NCBI GenBank assembly: GCA_023436615.1
Contig: JAEZIO010000015.1
Coordinates: 1-40,572, forward strand
Direction: 5' to 3'
Source: Pseudomonadota bacterium
Lineage (GTDB): Bacteria; Pseudomonadota; Alphaproteobacteria; Sphingomonadales; Sphingomonadaceae
DNA length: 40,572 bases
In this document: one piece after another, positions 16,622 to 24,288 of the stretch
How the letters are laid out: every line of letters begins with the position of its first letter
Numbering within the stretch: the first letter of the stretch is position 1
Translations under genes and position numbers: made by a program
The notes under the pieces: generated by a model
Databases searched by the model: none
What the model was told of the DNA's origin: nothing
Seen by the model: only the letters and a program-made list of their open reading frames with translations

Positions 16622-17547
16622 GCGGGAGCGAGCGCAAATCCCGCCTGCTCCTGGTGACCGGAATGTCCGGCGCCGGCAAGTCGACTGCACTCGATGCCCT
16701 CGAGGACATGGGCTGGGACATTGTCGACAACCTGCCGGCCGACCTGCTCGCGGATTTCATCCATGGCGGCGGCCAGTGCCGAACCGGACCTGCCGCCGTC
16801 GGCATGGACGTTCGGAGCCGCGGGTTCGAGCCGAAGGCCTTGCCGGGCCTGATAGCGTCGGTGGAAGGCGTGACCCACGAAATCCTGTTCCTCGATTGCG
16901 ACGGGGCCGAGCTGATGCGCCGCTTCGACAAGACGCGGCGGCGGCACCCGCTCGCCCTCGATCGCCCGGCGGAAGACGGGCTCGCACGCGAGCGCAATCT
17001 GCTGACCCCGCTTCGCTCGGCGGCCGATAGCGTGATCGACACGACGGACTTGTCGCCCGTCGAGCTTCGCGAAGAGCTCCGGCGGCGTTTCGGCGCGGAG
17101 AGCGAGCCGGTCCTTACGCTCGTGTCTTTCGGCTTCGGCCACGGAATCTCGCGCACCGCCGACCTCGTCTTCGACATGCGCTTCCTTGCCAACCCGCACT
17201 GGGTCGACGACCTCCGGCCGCTCAGCGGCCTGGACGCGCCGGTGCATGACTATGTCGCCAGGGATCCGGGCTGGGACGGCTCGATGGATCGCGTCGAAGC
17301 GCTTCTCAGGGAGTGGATTCCCCGCTACTGGGCGGCGGGCAAAAATTATCTGACCGTCGCCTTCGGCTGTACTGGTGGGCGGCATCGGTCAGTCGCCGCG
17401 GCGGTGGAAATGGCGCAACGGTTGAGAGCGGCGGGATTCGCGCCCAATATCCGTCATCGCGACCTGGCGTCGGCGCCGAATGACAGGATCGAGGACAAAG
17501 CGGGGCCGGCGACCGGCGCCGCGAGTGGAAGCGAGTTGAAGGAATGA
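16618..17547 (+). CDS. rapZ: RapZ / YvcJ-family nucleotide-binding protein
   Basis: In E. coli RapZ is the RNase E adaptor that controls glucosamine-6-phosphate synthesis through small RNAs; in other bacteria the role of the family is less clear. The 309-residue product has the P-loop GMSGAGKST (15-23), the conserved VDNLP, SFGFGHG and the C-terminal GCTGGRHRSV motif. Start is GTG at 16618, overlapping the hprK stop in a GTGA block. The last 20 residues or so are low complexity. Conservation next to hprK, EIIA and HPr suggests a job in PTS-Ntr signalling here. Confidence 0.95.
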   Translation: MSGSERKSRLLLVTGMSGAGKSTALDALEDMGWDIVDNLPADLLADFIHGGGQCRTGPAAVGMDVRSRGFEPKALPGLIASVEGVTHEILFLDCDGAELMRRFDKTRRRHPLALDRPAEDGLARERNLLTPLRSAADSVIDTTDLSPVELREELRRRFGAESEPVLTLVSFGFGHGISRTADLVFDMRFLANPHWVDDLRPLSGLDAPVHDYVARDPGWDGSMDRVEALLREWIPRYWAAGKNYLTVAFGCTGGRHRSVAAAVEMAQRLRAAGFAPNIRHRDLASAPNDRIEDKAGPATGAASGSELKE

Positions 17548-17951
17548 TTGGACTTGTGCTGGTGACCCACGGCCGTCTCGCGGCCGAGTTCATCACCGCG
17601 ATGGAGCATGTCGTTGGACCGCAAGAGGCCATCGAGGCCGTCTGCATCGGCCCCGACGACGACATGGAAGTGCGCCGTGCCGATATCGCCCGGGCGATTG
17701 GCAGCGTCGACCAGGGCAAGGGCGTGATCATCCTCACGGACCTCTTCGGCGGAACTCCGTCCAATCTCGCGATCAGCCTTATGAAGAGCGAGAATGTCGA
17801 GGTTATCGCCGGCGTGAACCTGCCGATGCTGATCCGGCTGGAAGGCGCCCGCAAGGCGATGGGTGTTCACGCCGCCGTCGCCGCTGCTCGCGAAGCCGGT
17901 CGGAAATATATTTCCGTCGCCTCCGAGATCCTCGGGGAAGCCGCCGCTTGA
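17544..17951 (+). CDS. PTS EIIA component, mannose/fructose (EIIA-Man) type
   Basis: A 135-residue stand-alone EIIA of the mannose superfamily. The phospho-accepting histidine is H9 in VLVTHGRLA, and LTDLFGGTPSN is the family motif. No EIIB or EIIC genes are nearby, so it is probably a regulatory phosphate acceptor of PTS-Ntr rather than part of a sugar permease. ATG at 17544 overlaps the rapZ TGA (ATGA). Confidence 0.95.
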   Translation: MIGLVLVTHGRLAAEFITAMEHVVGPQEAIEAVCIGPDDDMEVRRADIARAIGSVDQGKGVIILTDLFGGTPSNLAISLMKSENVEVIAGVNLPMLIRLEGARKAMGVHAAVAAAREAGRKYISVASEILGEAAA

Positions 17952-18226
17952 GCGCAGCATCCCGCGAAGTCACGATCGTCAACACGCGCGGGCTGCATGC
18001 CAGGGCGAGCGCCAAATTCGTCAACCTCGCCAGTGAGATAGACGCCACCGTCGAGGTTGAAAAAGACGGCAATTGCGTGTGCGGCACCTCCATCATGGGA
18101 CTCATGATGCTTGGCGCGGCCAAGGGCGACAGCATCGTCATCCGTGTCACCGGCGACGATGCCGACGAAGCGCTCCAGAAGCTCGCCCAGCTCGTCGAGT
18201 GCGGCTTCGACGAGGAGCGCGGGTAA
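17948..18226 (+). CDS. ptsH: HPr phosphocarrier protein (NPr type)
   Basis: A 92-residue HPr. The EI-dependent site is H17 in NTRGLHARAS, and the regulatory serine for HprK is S48 in GTSIMGLMML. It passes phosphate from EI-Ntr (not in this window) to EIIA proteins. Start is TTG at 17948, overlapping the EIIA TGA (TTGA). The pattern of 4-bp overlaps with rare starts from hprK to ptsH points to obligate coupling of translation. Confidence 0.95.
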   Translation: MSAASREVTIVNTRGLHARASAKFVNLASEIDATVEVEKDGNCVCGTSIMGLMMLGAAKGDSIVIRVTGDDADEALQKLAQLVECGFDEERG

Positions 18227-18229
18227 GCG

Positions 18230-19027
18230 GTGCCGCGCCAGGTCACCGCTTTTTCCAACGCTACGGTGAAGCGGCTGCGCTCGCTTCGCGACAAGAAGGC
18301 CCGCCGCTCGGAACGCCTGTTCCTGGCCGAGGGCCTGCGGATCATCGCGGAAGCGCGCGACAGCGGCCGCCTGCCCGAGATCATCGCTTTCTCGGCCGAG
18401 GGCGCGAAGCACCCGCTGGCTGCACAGATCATTGCCGCGACGGAAAGTGCCGGCGGAGAGGCGATCGAGACGACGGCCGACATCCTCTCGAAGATGAGCG
18501 GCAAGGACAATCCGCAGATGCTGCTCGCGGCCTACCGCCAGCCCGAGCTTGGACTCGAGCGAATCGACCGCTCGGCCGGCCCGCTCTGGATCGTCGCGCA
18601 GGCCCTTCGCGATCCCGGCAACATCGGGACGATCCTGCGCACCGGCGATGCCGTCGCCGCCGGCGGCCTGATCCTCGTCGACGACTGCGCCGATCCCTTT
18701 TCCGTAGAGGCCGTCCGCGCATCCATGGGCGCTGTGTTCACGCAGCAGATCGCGAGCGCGCGCTGGCCGGAGTTCCTCGAATGGCTTCGCGGCGGCGAGG
18801 GCCAGCTCGTTGGCACGAGCCTGAAGGCGAACACCGATTATCTCGAGGCGCGTTACGACGCCCCCTGCTTCCTGCTGATCGGCAACGAACAGCAGGGGCT
18901 TCCGGCGGAATATGAGGCGCAGTGCGACCTGCTTGTGAAGATCCCGATGGCGGGCCGCGCCGACAGCCTCAACGCGGCCGTCGCGGCGGCGGTAATGGCC
19001 TTCGCGGTGAGCGCGAGCTGGCGCTGA
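18230..19027 (+). CDS. SpoU/TrmH-family RNA 2'-O-methyltransferase
   Basis: The 265-residue protein has an N-terminal substrate-binding part (VKRLRSLRDKKARRSERLFLAEG reduced to its key run RRSERLFLAEG) and a C-terminal SPOUT knot: motif 1 ALRDPGNIGTILRTGDA, motif 2 LLIGNEQQGLP and motif 3 IPMAGRADSLNAAVAA. This is the rRNA/tRNA ribose methyltransferase family; the exact target nucleotide cannot be told. Start is GTG at 18230, 3 bp after the ptsH stop, so it is likely the tail of the chvI operon. Confidence 0.93.
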   Translation: MPRQVTAFSNATVKRLRSLRDKKARRSERLFLAEGLRIIAEARDSGRLPEIIAFSAEGAKHPLAAQIIAATESAGGEAIETTADILSKMSGKDNPQMLLAAYRQPELGLERIDRSAGPLWIVAQALRDPGNIGTILRTGDAVAAGGLILVDDCADPFSVEAVRASMGAVFTQQIASARWPEFLEWLRGGEGQLVGTSLKANTDYLEARYDAPCFLLIGNEQQGLPAEYEAQCDLLVKIPMAGRADSLNAAVAAAVMAFAVSASWR

Positions 19028-19062
19028 TTGGAACCGCGGCGCTCCAGCGGCTTTGTCGCCGC

Positions 19063-19401
19063 ATGAAATCGCGTCTGCTACTTCTCGTCGCTGCCGGCTC
19101 GCTGGGCGGCTGCCTGTCGCACCCGCCGCCACCGCCCGCCCCCTATCACGCGATCGGAATCGCGAAGCAGTGGGACCTGATCATTGACGACAAGAACGTC
19201 ACGTTCATCGCGCCGGGCGGGCAGCCGATCGTCGAGCCCAAGCCCGCGACCGTCGTCGGCGTCGCCGGCGACATCTACAACACGAAGCGGATCAACGTGA
19301 ACATCGTCCACGGCCATTGCGCGGCTAACGGCCGCGACTTCCCGGACCGGGTCCAGGTCTATGTCGACGGCGTCCTCAACGAGGGCTGCGGCGGGCTCTA
19401 G
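19063..19401 (+). CDS. Small lipoprotein, COG3650-like
   Basis: A 112-residue protein with a lipoprotein signal (MKSRLLLLVAAGSLGGC; lipidated C17). The mature part has a pattern INVNIVHGHCAANGRDFPD followed by VYVDGVLNEGCG that resembles the C-terminal motif of COG3650 lipoproteins, where two cysteines may form a disulfide. The ATG at 19063 was chosen because it creates the signal sequence; the frame is open upstream inside the methyltransferase gene. Its TAG overlaps the rmuC stop as CTAG. Function unknown. Confidence 0.78.
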   Translation: MKSRLLLLVAAGSLGGCLSHPPPPPAPYHAIGIAKQWDLIIDDKNVTFIAPGGQPIVEPKPATVVGVAGDIYNTKRINVNIVHGHCAANGRDFPDRVQVYVDGVLNEGCGGL

Positions 19402-20795
19402 GCTTTCGCTTCGTCGTCCTCGGCCGGACTTTCGAGGCGCGGCAGAGTCGGATCGTCGAGGCTGACCACCACGGGTTCAGCCTCCTTCGTTGCCAGCTTG
19501 GTCAGCGGACGCGGGCTTGCCTCCACCATCGGCGGCGGCGCGATCTCCTTGGCACTGCCGGCGCCGAAATCCTCGAACCGGCGCGCCTGCGTAAAGACCT
19601 GGCTCTCGAAGCTTCCGACCATCTTGTTGTATGCGTTGTTGGCGCGGCTGAGGTTGGTTCCGACCGACGCCACATGCTCGGCCATCGTCGCCAGTCGCGA
19701 ATGCAGCTCGCGGCCGAGCTCGGCGATCTTTCCGGCCTCGGCGGCCAGCTTCTCCTGCTTCCAGACGGTCGCTACGGTCCGCGCAATCGCGACCAGATTG
19801 GTCGGAGTCGCAAGCAGGACCCGCCGCTCGAACGCCCATTCCCAAAGCCCCGAATCCTGCTCCAGCGCGGCGGTCAGGAAATGCTCGCCGGGGATATACA
19901 TCACGACATAATCCGCGGCGTCGCCGAACTGCGCCCAATAGGCCTTCGAGCCCAGCTGCTGGACGTGGTTGCGCATCGAGGCGACGTGCGCCCGGAAGCA
20001 GGCAAGCTTCTTGTCGTCGTCGACTTCCTCGCATGCCTCGAGATAGGAATTGAGCGAACATTTCGCGTCGATCACGAGCTTGCGATCGGACGGAAGGTTG
20101 ACGACCACGTCGGGGCGTAGCCGGCCCTCGTCCGTGTTGACCGACACCTCCATCTCGAAATCGACGCCTTCGACGAGGCCCGCCTGAGTCAGCACGTTGC
20201 GAAGCGACTGCTCGCCCCAGCGTCCGCGGGTCTTCGGCGCGGACCGCAGTGCGTTGACCAGGTTGCGCGTCTCGTCGCGGACCTGTCCCTGCCCTGCCCG
20301 CACGAGCTCGACGGCCTCGCGAAGCCCGGCATAATGATCGACGCGCTCCTTCTCGACGCGCTGAAGGCCCTCCTCGTAGCGCTTCAGGGTCGTCTCAACC
20401 GGAGCGAGCAGCTCCTTCAACTTGGTCTCGCTCGCCTTGTCCGCCGCGTTGAACCGTTCGCCCGCTTTCTCGAGGAAATCCTTGTGCGCTTTCTCGAGCA
20501 ATTGGTCGCCGATCGCGCGGAACTGGGCGATCAGCGCGTCCTTCGATTCGGTGAGATCCTTCATGCGCTGCTCGAAGTTGCGGGCATCCGCCTGCAGCGT
20601 GGCGAGCTCGCGCGAGGCGCTGTCGTGGTTGCCCCGTGCCTGGTCCCGCTCCTTGACGACCTCGTCGAGTTGAAGGCGCAGCGCTTCGACCGTCTGTTTC
20701 GCAGCGGCAGATTCGCGGCCTGCGTAAAGCCAGCCGATCAGGACGCCAAAGGCCAGCCCGACGACGACGACAGCAATGAGGACGCCCCAATCCAT
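19398..20795 (-). CDS. rmuC: DNA recombination protein RmuC
   Basis: RmuC is associated with limiting inversions at short repeats and has a predicted nuclease-like core. The protein (465 residues from the ATG at 20795) has a membrane helix at the N-terminus (VLIAVVVVGLAFGVLIGWLY), a long coiled coil, then the RmuC domain with RPDVVVNLP, LVIDAKCSLNSYLEA (D and K of a PD-(D/E)XK-like site), VVMYIPGEHFL and ATPTNLVAIARTVA. GGGGG is 7 bases from the ATG at 20795 and only 1 base from the ATG at 20801, so the inner start was preferred. A candidate SOS box lies 16 bp upstream. Confidence 0.93.
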   Translation of the reverse strand: MDWGVLIAVVVVGLAFGVLIGWLYAGRESAAAKQTVEALRLQLDEVVKERDQARGNHDSASRELATLQADARNFEQRMKDLTESKDALIAQFRAIGDQLLEKAHKDFLEKAGERFNAADKASETKLKELLAPVETTLKRYEEGLQRVEKERVDHYAGLREAVELVRAGQGQVRDETRNLVNALRSAPKTRGRWGEQSLRNVLTQAGLVEGVDFEMEVSVNTDEGRLRPDVVVNLPSDRKLVIDAKCSLNSYLEACEEVDDDKKLACFRAHVASMRNHVQQLGSKAYWAQFGDAADYVVMYIPGEHFLTAALEQDSGLWEWAFERRVLLATPTNLVAIARTVATVWKQEKLAAEAGKIAELGRELHSRLATMAEHVASVGTNLSRANNAYNKMVGSFESQVFTQARRFEDFGAGSAKEIAPPPMVEASPRPLTKLATKEAEPVVVSLDDPTLPRLESPAEDDEAKA

Positions 20796-20811
20796 ACTCA
20801 TTCCCCCAGCG

Positions 20812-20826
20812 GAACAGAATAGGAAC
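20812..20826 (-). promoter_or_regulatory. Candidate LexA (SOS) box of rmuC
   Basis: On the minus strand the sequence reads GTTC-CTATTCT-GTTC, an exact GTTC-N7-GTTC with a pyrimidine-rich spacer like that of recA (CCCTCTT). It is 16 bp before the rmuC ATG; a possible -10, TATTCT, lies inside the box, so LexA would block transcription. Confidence 0.75.
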
Positions 20827-20856
20827 CCTACGCTCGTCTTGACTTCCACTCAACCG

Positions 20857-20934
20857 TCATTGCGAGGAGCGGAGGGCGACGAAGCAATCCAGCCGGGAAC
20901 TTCACACTGGATTGCTTCGCTTCGCTCGCAATGA
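20857..20934. repeat. Nested palindromic repeat, copy A
   Basis: Outer arms TCATTGCGAG (20857-20866) and CTCGCAATGA (20925-20934) enclose inner arms GAAGCAATCCAG (20881-20892) and CTGGATTGCTTC (20907-20918). The element fills most of the gap between rmuC and the copper-storage-like gene. Two more copies lie at 22527-22635 and 35347-35424. Confidence 0.9.
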
Positions 20935-20950
20935 GGAGGAGGCAAAAAAG

Positions 20951-21349
20951 ATGTCCATTCGCAAGATGATCGCGCTTCACCCGGACGTTCAGGGGCACGT
21001 CAACCAGCCGCTCGGCGATGCCGCGCATCACCTCATGTATTGCGCGCGCATGTGCCTCAGCTGCGCCGACGCCTGTGCGGCCGAAGCGATGGACATGACG
21101 CAGTGCATCCGAACCTGCCTCGACTGCGCCGACGTTTGCGAAGCCACCGGCAAGCTCGCCGTCCGGCGCTCGGGCTCGAACGAGGCGGTGCTGAAGGAGA
21201 TGCTGGAAGTGTGCGCTCGCGTTTGCGACGCCTGCGCCACCGAGTGCGAGAAGCACGATCATGAGCATTGCAAGCTGTGCGCGCAGATGTGCCGCGAGTG
21301 CGCGGAGGATTGCCGCAACGCCGCGGCGTCGATCACGCCGGAGGGCTAG
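20951..21349 (+). CDS. Cysteine-rich four-helix-bundle copper-storage protein (Csp3-like)
   Basis: A 132-residue protein with 17 cysteines, mostly in CxxxC and CxxC spacings along predicted helices (CARMCLSCADAC, CIRTCLDCADVC, CARVCDACATEC, CKLCAQMCRECAEDC). This is the DUF326 / copper storage protein pattern, where cysteines line the inside of a four-helix bundle and bind many Cu(I) ions. There is no Tat or Sec signal, so it resembles the cytosolic Csp3 branch. GAGGAGG lies upstream of the ATG at 20951. Its TAG overlaps the def stop as CTAG. No copper transporter or regulator is next to it. Confidence 0.88.
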   Translation: MSIRKMIALHPDVQGHVNQPLGDAAHHLMYCARMCLSCADACAAEAMDMTQCIRTCLDCADVCEATGKLAVRRSGSNEAVLKEMLEVCARVCDACATECEKHDHEHCKLCAQMCRECAEDCRNAAASITPEG

Positions 21350-21885
21350 GCCGCCTCTTTGGTGCGCTCCTTGCGCTGCTTGGCGAGCTTCTTGAGGATC
21401 ATCTCGCGCTTCAGCCGCGAGAGGTGGTCGATGAAGAGGACGCCTTCGAGGTGGTCCATCTCGTGTTGGAGGCAGGTCGCGAGGAGCCCTTCGATGACCT
21501 CTTCGTGCTGCTTGCCGTTCTCGTCCAGCCAGCGCGCGCGGATGCGGTCCGGCCGGTCGACGTCCGCGAACTGGTCGGGCACGGACAGGCAGCCCTCGGT
21601 GTAGGGCACCTCCTGCTCGGAATGCTCGACGATCTCGGGATTGATGAACACCCGCGGGTCCTTGACCGGTTCGCCGCCCTCTTCGAGCGGTTCCTGCAGG
21701 TCGATCACCAGCACGCGCTTTGGAATTCCGACCTGGATCGCCGCTAGGCCGATGCCGGGTGCCGCGTACATCGTCTCGAACATGTCCGCGATGAGCGCGC
21801 GAAGCTCGTCGTCGACCTTTTCGACGGGCGTCGATTTCTGCCGGAGGAGCGGGTCCGGAACCTCGATGATCTGCCGAACGGCCAT
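21346..21885 (-). CDS. def: Peptide deformylase
   Basis: Deformylase removes the formyl group from nascent protein N-termini. The 179-residue protein has all three motifs: GIGLAAIQVG (44-53), EGCLSVP (C99 binds metal) and QHEMDHLEG (H141, E142, H145). The C-terminus is a basic helix. Fmt, which adds the formyl group to initiator tRNA, is encoded close by on the other strand, the usual functional neighbourhood; recR lies just upstream on the same strand, with a gap of only 31 bp between recR's end and this gene. Confidence 0.97.
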   Translation of the reverse strand: MAVRQIIEVPDPLLRQKSTPVEKVDDELRALIADMFETMYAAPGIGLAAIQVGIPKRVLVIDLQEPLEEGGEPVKDPRVFINPEIVEHSEQEVPYTEGCLSVPDQFADVDRPDRIRARWLDENGKQHEEVIEGLLATCLQHEMDHLEGVLFIDHLSRLKREMILKKLAKQRKERTKEAA

Positions 21886-21916
21886 GGGCGCAATTTAGGC
21901 TTTCACTATTGGCGCT

Positions 21917-22513
21917 TCAAGCGAGGGGTCGTCGCGCCCGCAACGCCTGGGCGAGCGTGCCCTCGTCGAGATAGTCGAGCTCCCCGCCGACCGGGAGGCC
22001 GTGGGCGAGCTGGGTAAGGCGCACGGGGAAGCTCTCCAGGCGCTCCGCGAGATAATGGGCGGTCGTCTGTCCTTCGAGCGTGGCGTTCATTGCCAGGACG
22101 ATCTCGTCGATTCCGCCTTGCGAGACGCGCCTGATCAGCTGGTCGATGGTCAGGTCTTCCGGCCGCACGCCATCGAGCGCGGACAGGCGGCCGCCGAGCA
22201 CGTGATAGCGGCCCGGGAACAGGCGCGAGCGGTCTAGCGCCCACAGGTCCGCCACTTCCTCGACGACGCACAAGGAGCGGTCGTCGCGGCGCGGATCGCG
22301 GCAGATCCCGCACGGGTCCGACGTATCGACATTGCCGCACACCGAGCAGCTCGCCAGCGTCTCCGCGACATTCTGCAAGGCCGAGAGGAGCGGCTGGAGC
22401 GCGCTTTCGCGCTTCTTCATCAGGTGAAGCACGGCACGCCGCGCCGACCGCGGGCCAAGCCCGGGAAGCCGCGCCAAGGCGCTCGCCAATGCCTCGATTT
22501 CCTGACTTGCCAT
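21917..22513 (-). CDS. recR: Recombination mediator RecR
   Basis: RecR works with RecO and RecF to load RecA at gaps. The 198-residue product has the helix-hairpin-helix LPGLGPRSARRAV, a C4 zinc finger (C56, C59, C68, C71) and a Toprim domain with VVEEVADLWALD and AMNATLEGQTTA. The frame stays open far upstream, but the ATG at 22513 (MASQEIEALA) with AGGGG five bases ahead matches the family start. A palindromic repeat begins 14 bp upstream. The usual partner dnaX is not in the window. Confidence 0.96.
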   Translation of the reverse strand: MASQEIEALASALARLPGLGPRSARRAVLHLMKKRESALQPLLSALQNVAETLASCSVCGNVDTSDPCGICRDPRRDDRSLCVVEEVADLWALDRSRLFPGRYHVLGGRLSALDGVRPEDLTIDQLIRRVSQGGIDEIVLAMNATLEGQTTAHYLAERLESFPVRLTQLAHGLPVGGELDYLDEGTLAQALRARRPLA

Positions 22514-22526
22514 CGCCCCTGCTCTG

Positions 22527-22635
22527 TCATTGCGAGCGCAGCGAAGCAATCCAGCGACACGAAGTGGATTGCTTCGTCGCAGCATCGTGCTCGGCACGCT
22601 GCCAGCTTGCCTGCGCGCGCTACTCCTCGCAATGA
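22527..22635. repeat. Nested palindromic repeat, copy B (enlarged)
   Basis: Outer arms TCATTGCGAG (22527-22536) and CTCGCAATGA (22626-22635); inner arms GAAGCAATCCAG (22543-22554) and TGGATTGCTTC (22565-22575). About 50 bp lie between the right inner and right outer arms, unlike copies A and C. The element fills nearly the whole divergent gap between recR and fmt. Confidence 0.88.
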
Positions 22636-22642
22636 CGAGAGG

Positions 22643-23551
22643 ATGCGGATCGTCTTCATGGGATCGCCCAACTTCGCGGTGCCGAGCCTCGACGCGCTCG
22701 TTGAGGCGGGCCACGAGATCGTTTGCGTCTACACGCAGCCGCCGCGCCGCGCGGGCCGCGGCAAGAGCGAACAAAAAACGGCGGTCCACAAAAGGGCCGA
22801 CGAGCTCGGCATGGAGGTGCGTTGCCCGCGAACGCTGCGCGACCATGACGAACAGGCAAGGTTCGCCGCGCTCGATGCCGACCTCGCCGTCGTCGCCGCT
22901 TACGGGTTGATCCTGCCGAAGCCGATTCTCGATGCGCCGAAAGGCGGTTGCATCAACGTCCACGCGTCGCTGCTTCCGCGCTGGCGCGGCGCCGCGCCGA
23001 TCCAGCGGGCAATTCTCGCCGGGGATGAGGTCACCGGCATCACGCTGATGAAAATGAACGAAGGTTTGGACACCGGTGCAATTCTTCTGAGTGAGGAAAC
23101 GGCGTGCTTGGGGAAATCTGCCGGCTACCTCGAAAAGGAACTCGCGGCCTTGGGAGCGAAGCTTTTGCGGCAGTACCTCAGCAAGCCTTCTGCCTATCCT
23201 CCAACGCCACAACAAAACGAAGGCGCGACATATGCGCCAAAGGTCCAAAAGGAGGAGTTCCGGATCGACTTTCGAAACACTGCGAAGTTCGTTGACCGCC
23301 AAATCGACGCATTCAACCCACCTGGCGCCTACTTTGAACATGCCGGAGAACGAATTCGCATACTTCGCGCGGAGTGGGTCGACGGTTGGGGCGCTCCTGG
23401 AGAAGTATTGTACGACCGTGGGCGGCTGCTGATCGCTTGCAGTGAAGACGCCATTGAGCCGTACATCGTTCAACGCGCTGGACGATCGGAAATGAACATG
23501 TGGGCGTTCCTTCATGGTTTCAGCCTCCCTGAGGGCACGATCCTCAAGTGA
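22643..23551 (+). CDS. fmt: Methionyl-tRNA formyltransferase
   Basis: Fmt formylates Met-tRNA(fMet). The 302-residue protein has the catalytic N105, H107 (INVHASLLPRWRGAAPIQ) and D143 (GLDTG), and a complete C-terminal tRNA-binding domain ending QRAGRSEMNMWAFLHGF. The ATG at 22643 gives the family start MRIVFMGSP and sits 7 bp beyond the repeat; the only ribosome-site-like bases are in GACGAGAGG directly before it. From about 23041 (residue 134) to the end the base composition falls from about 68% to about 55% G+C and A/T-ending codons become frequent, suggesting replacement of the 3' two-thirds by foreign sequence. Confidence 0.95.
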   Translation: MRIVFMGSPNFAVPSLDALVEAGHEIVCVYTQPPRRAGRGKSEQKTAVHKRADELGMEVRCPRTLRDHDEQARFAALDADLAVVAAYGLILPKPILDAPKGGCINVHASLLPRWRGAAPIQRAILAGDEVTGITLMKMNEGLDTGAILLSEETACLGKSAGYLEKELAALGAKLLRQYLSKPSAYPPTPQQNEGATYAPKVQKEEFRIDFRNTAKFVDRQIDAFNPPGAYFEHAGERIRILRAEWVDGWGAPGEVLYDRGRLLIACSEDAIEPYIVQRAGRSEMNMWAFLHGFSLPEGTILK

Positions 23552-24288
23552 CCCGCTGGCGGCTGACCATCGAATATGACGGCGCGCCCTTCATGGGCTG
23601 GCAGCGGCAGGAGCACGGGCCGTCGGTCCAGCAGACGCTCGAGGAAGCGCTCGCGAAAATGACGGGCGAGCTGCCAGCGGTCCACGCGGCGGGCCGAACC
23701 GACGCCGGAGTCCACGCACTGGCGATGAGCGCGCATGTCGAGCTACAGAAGACCGTCACCGAGCATCGGCTTCGCGAAGGCGTGAACGCGCTGGTTCGCC
23801 CGCACCCCGTGTCGGTGCTGTCGGTGGAGAAAGTCGCCGACGACTGGCACGCCCGCTTCTCGTGCGTGGGCCGCCGCTATCGCTACCGGATCCTCAACCG
23901 CCGTTCCCCGCCAGCCCTCGATGCGGGACGCGTCTGGCATGTCGCCGTTCCGCTCGACGTCAAGGCGATGGACGCGGGCGCCGCAATGCTCGTCGGCCGC
24001 CACGACTTCACCACGTTCCGCTCCGCTCAGTGCCAGTCGGACAGCCCGGTGAAGACGCTGGACCGCCTCAAGGTCATTCGCGACGGCGACGAGATTCGCG
24101 TCGAGGCCGCCGCGCGCAGCTTCCTTCATCACCAGGTCCGATCGATGGTCGGATGCCTGGCGCTGGTCGGCCGCGGCCAGTGGACGCCCGCGGATTTAAA
24201 GGCCGCGCTCGAGGCTCGGGACCGCTCCGCGCTGGGGTTCAACGCACCTCCGCACGGCCTCTATTTCATCGAGGCGATCTACCCTTAA
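23548..24288 (+). CDS. truA: tRNA pseudouridine(38-40) synthase
   Basis: TruA makes pseudouridine at positions 38-40 of tRNA anticodon arms. The 246-residue protein has the catalytic D52 in AAGRTDAGVHA, the RRYRYRILN region and SFLHHQVRSMVG. GTG at 23548 overlaps the fmt TGA (GTGA), so fmt and truA are translated together. Composition returns to the high G+C of the rest of the window at its start. Its TAA overlaps the stop of the next, convergent gene as TTAA. Confidence 0.96.
   Translation: MTRWRLTIEYDGAPFMGWQRQEHGPSVQQTLEEALAKMTGELPAVHAAGRTDAGVHALAMSAHVELQKTVTEHRLREGVNALVRPHPVSVLSVEKVADDWHARFSCVGRRYRYRILNRRSPPALDAGRVWHVAVPLDVKAMDAGAAMLVGRHDFTTFRSAQCQSDSPVKTLDRLKVIRDGDEIRVEAAARSFLHHQVRSMVGCLALVGRGQWTPADLKAALEARDRSALGFNAPPHGLYFIEAIYP

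Noticed and set aside
20896..20925. GGAAC in repeat copy A with CGCTT downstream as a stress promoter for the copper-storage-like gene
   Set aside because: CGCTT is not the required CGTT, and the bases belong to a repeat that is conserved for other reasons.
22424..22642. Upstream extension of the fmt frame, which is open into recR
   Set aside because: The extension is translated repeat and antisense recR sequence; the ATG at 22643 gives the conserved Fmt N-terminus.
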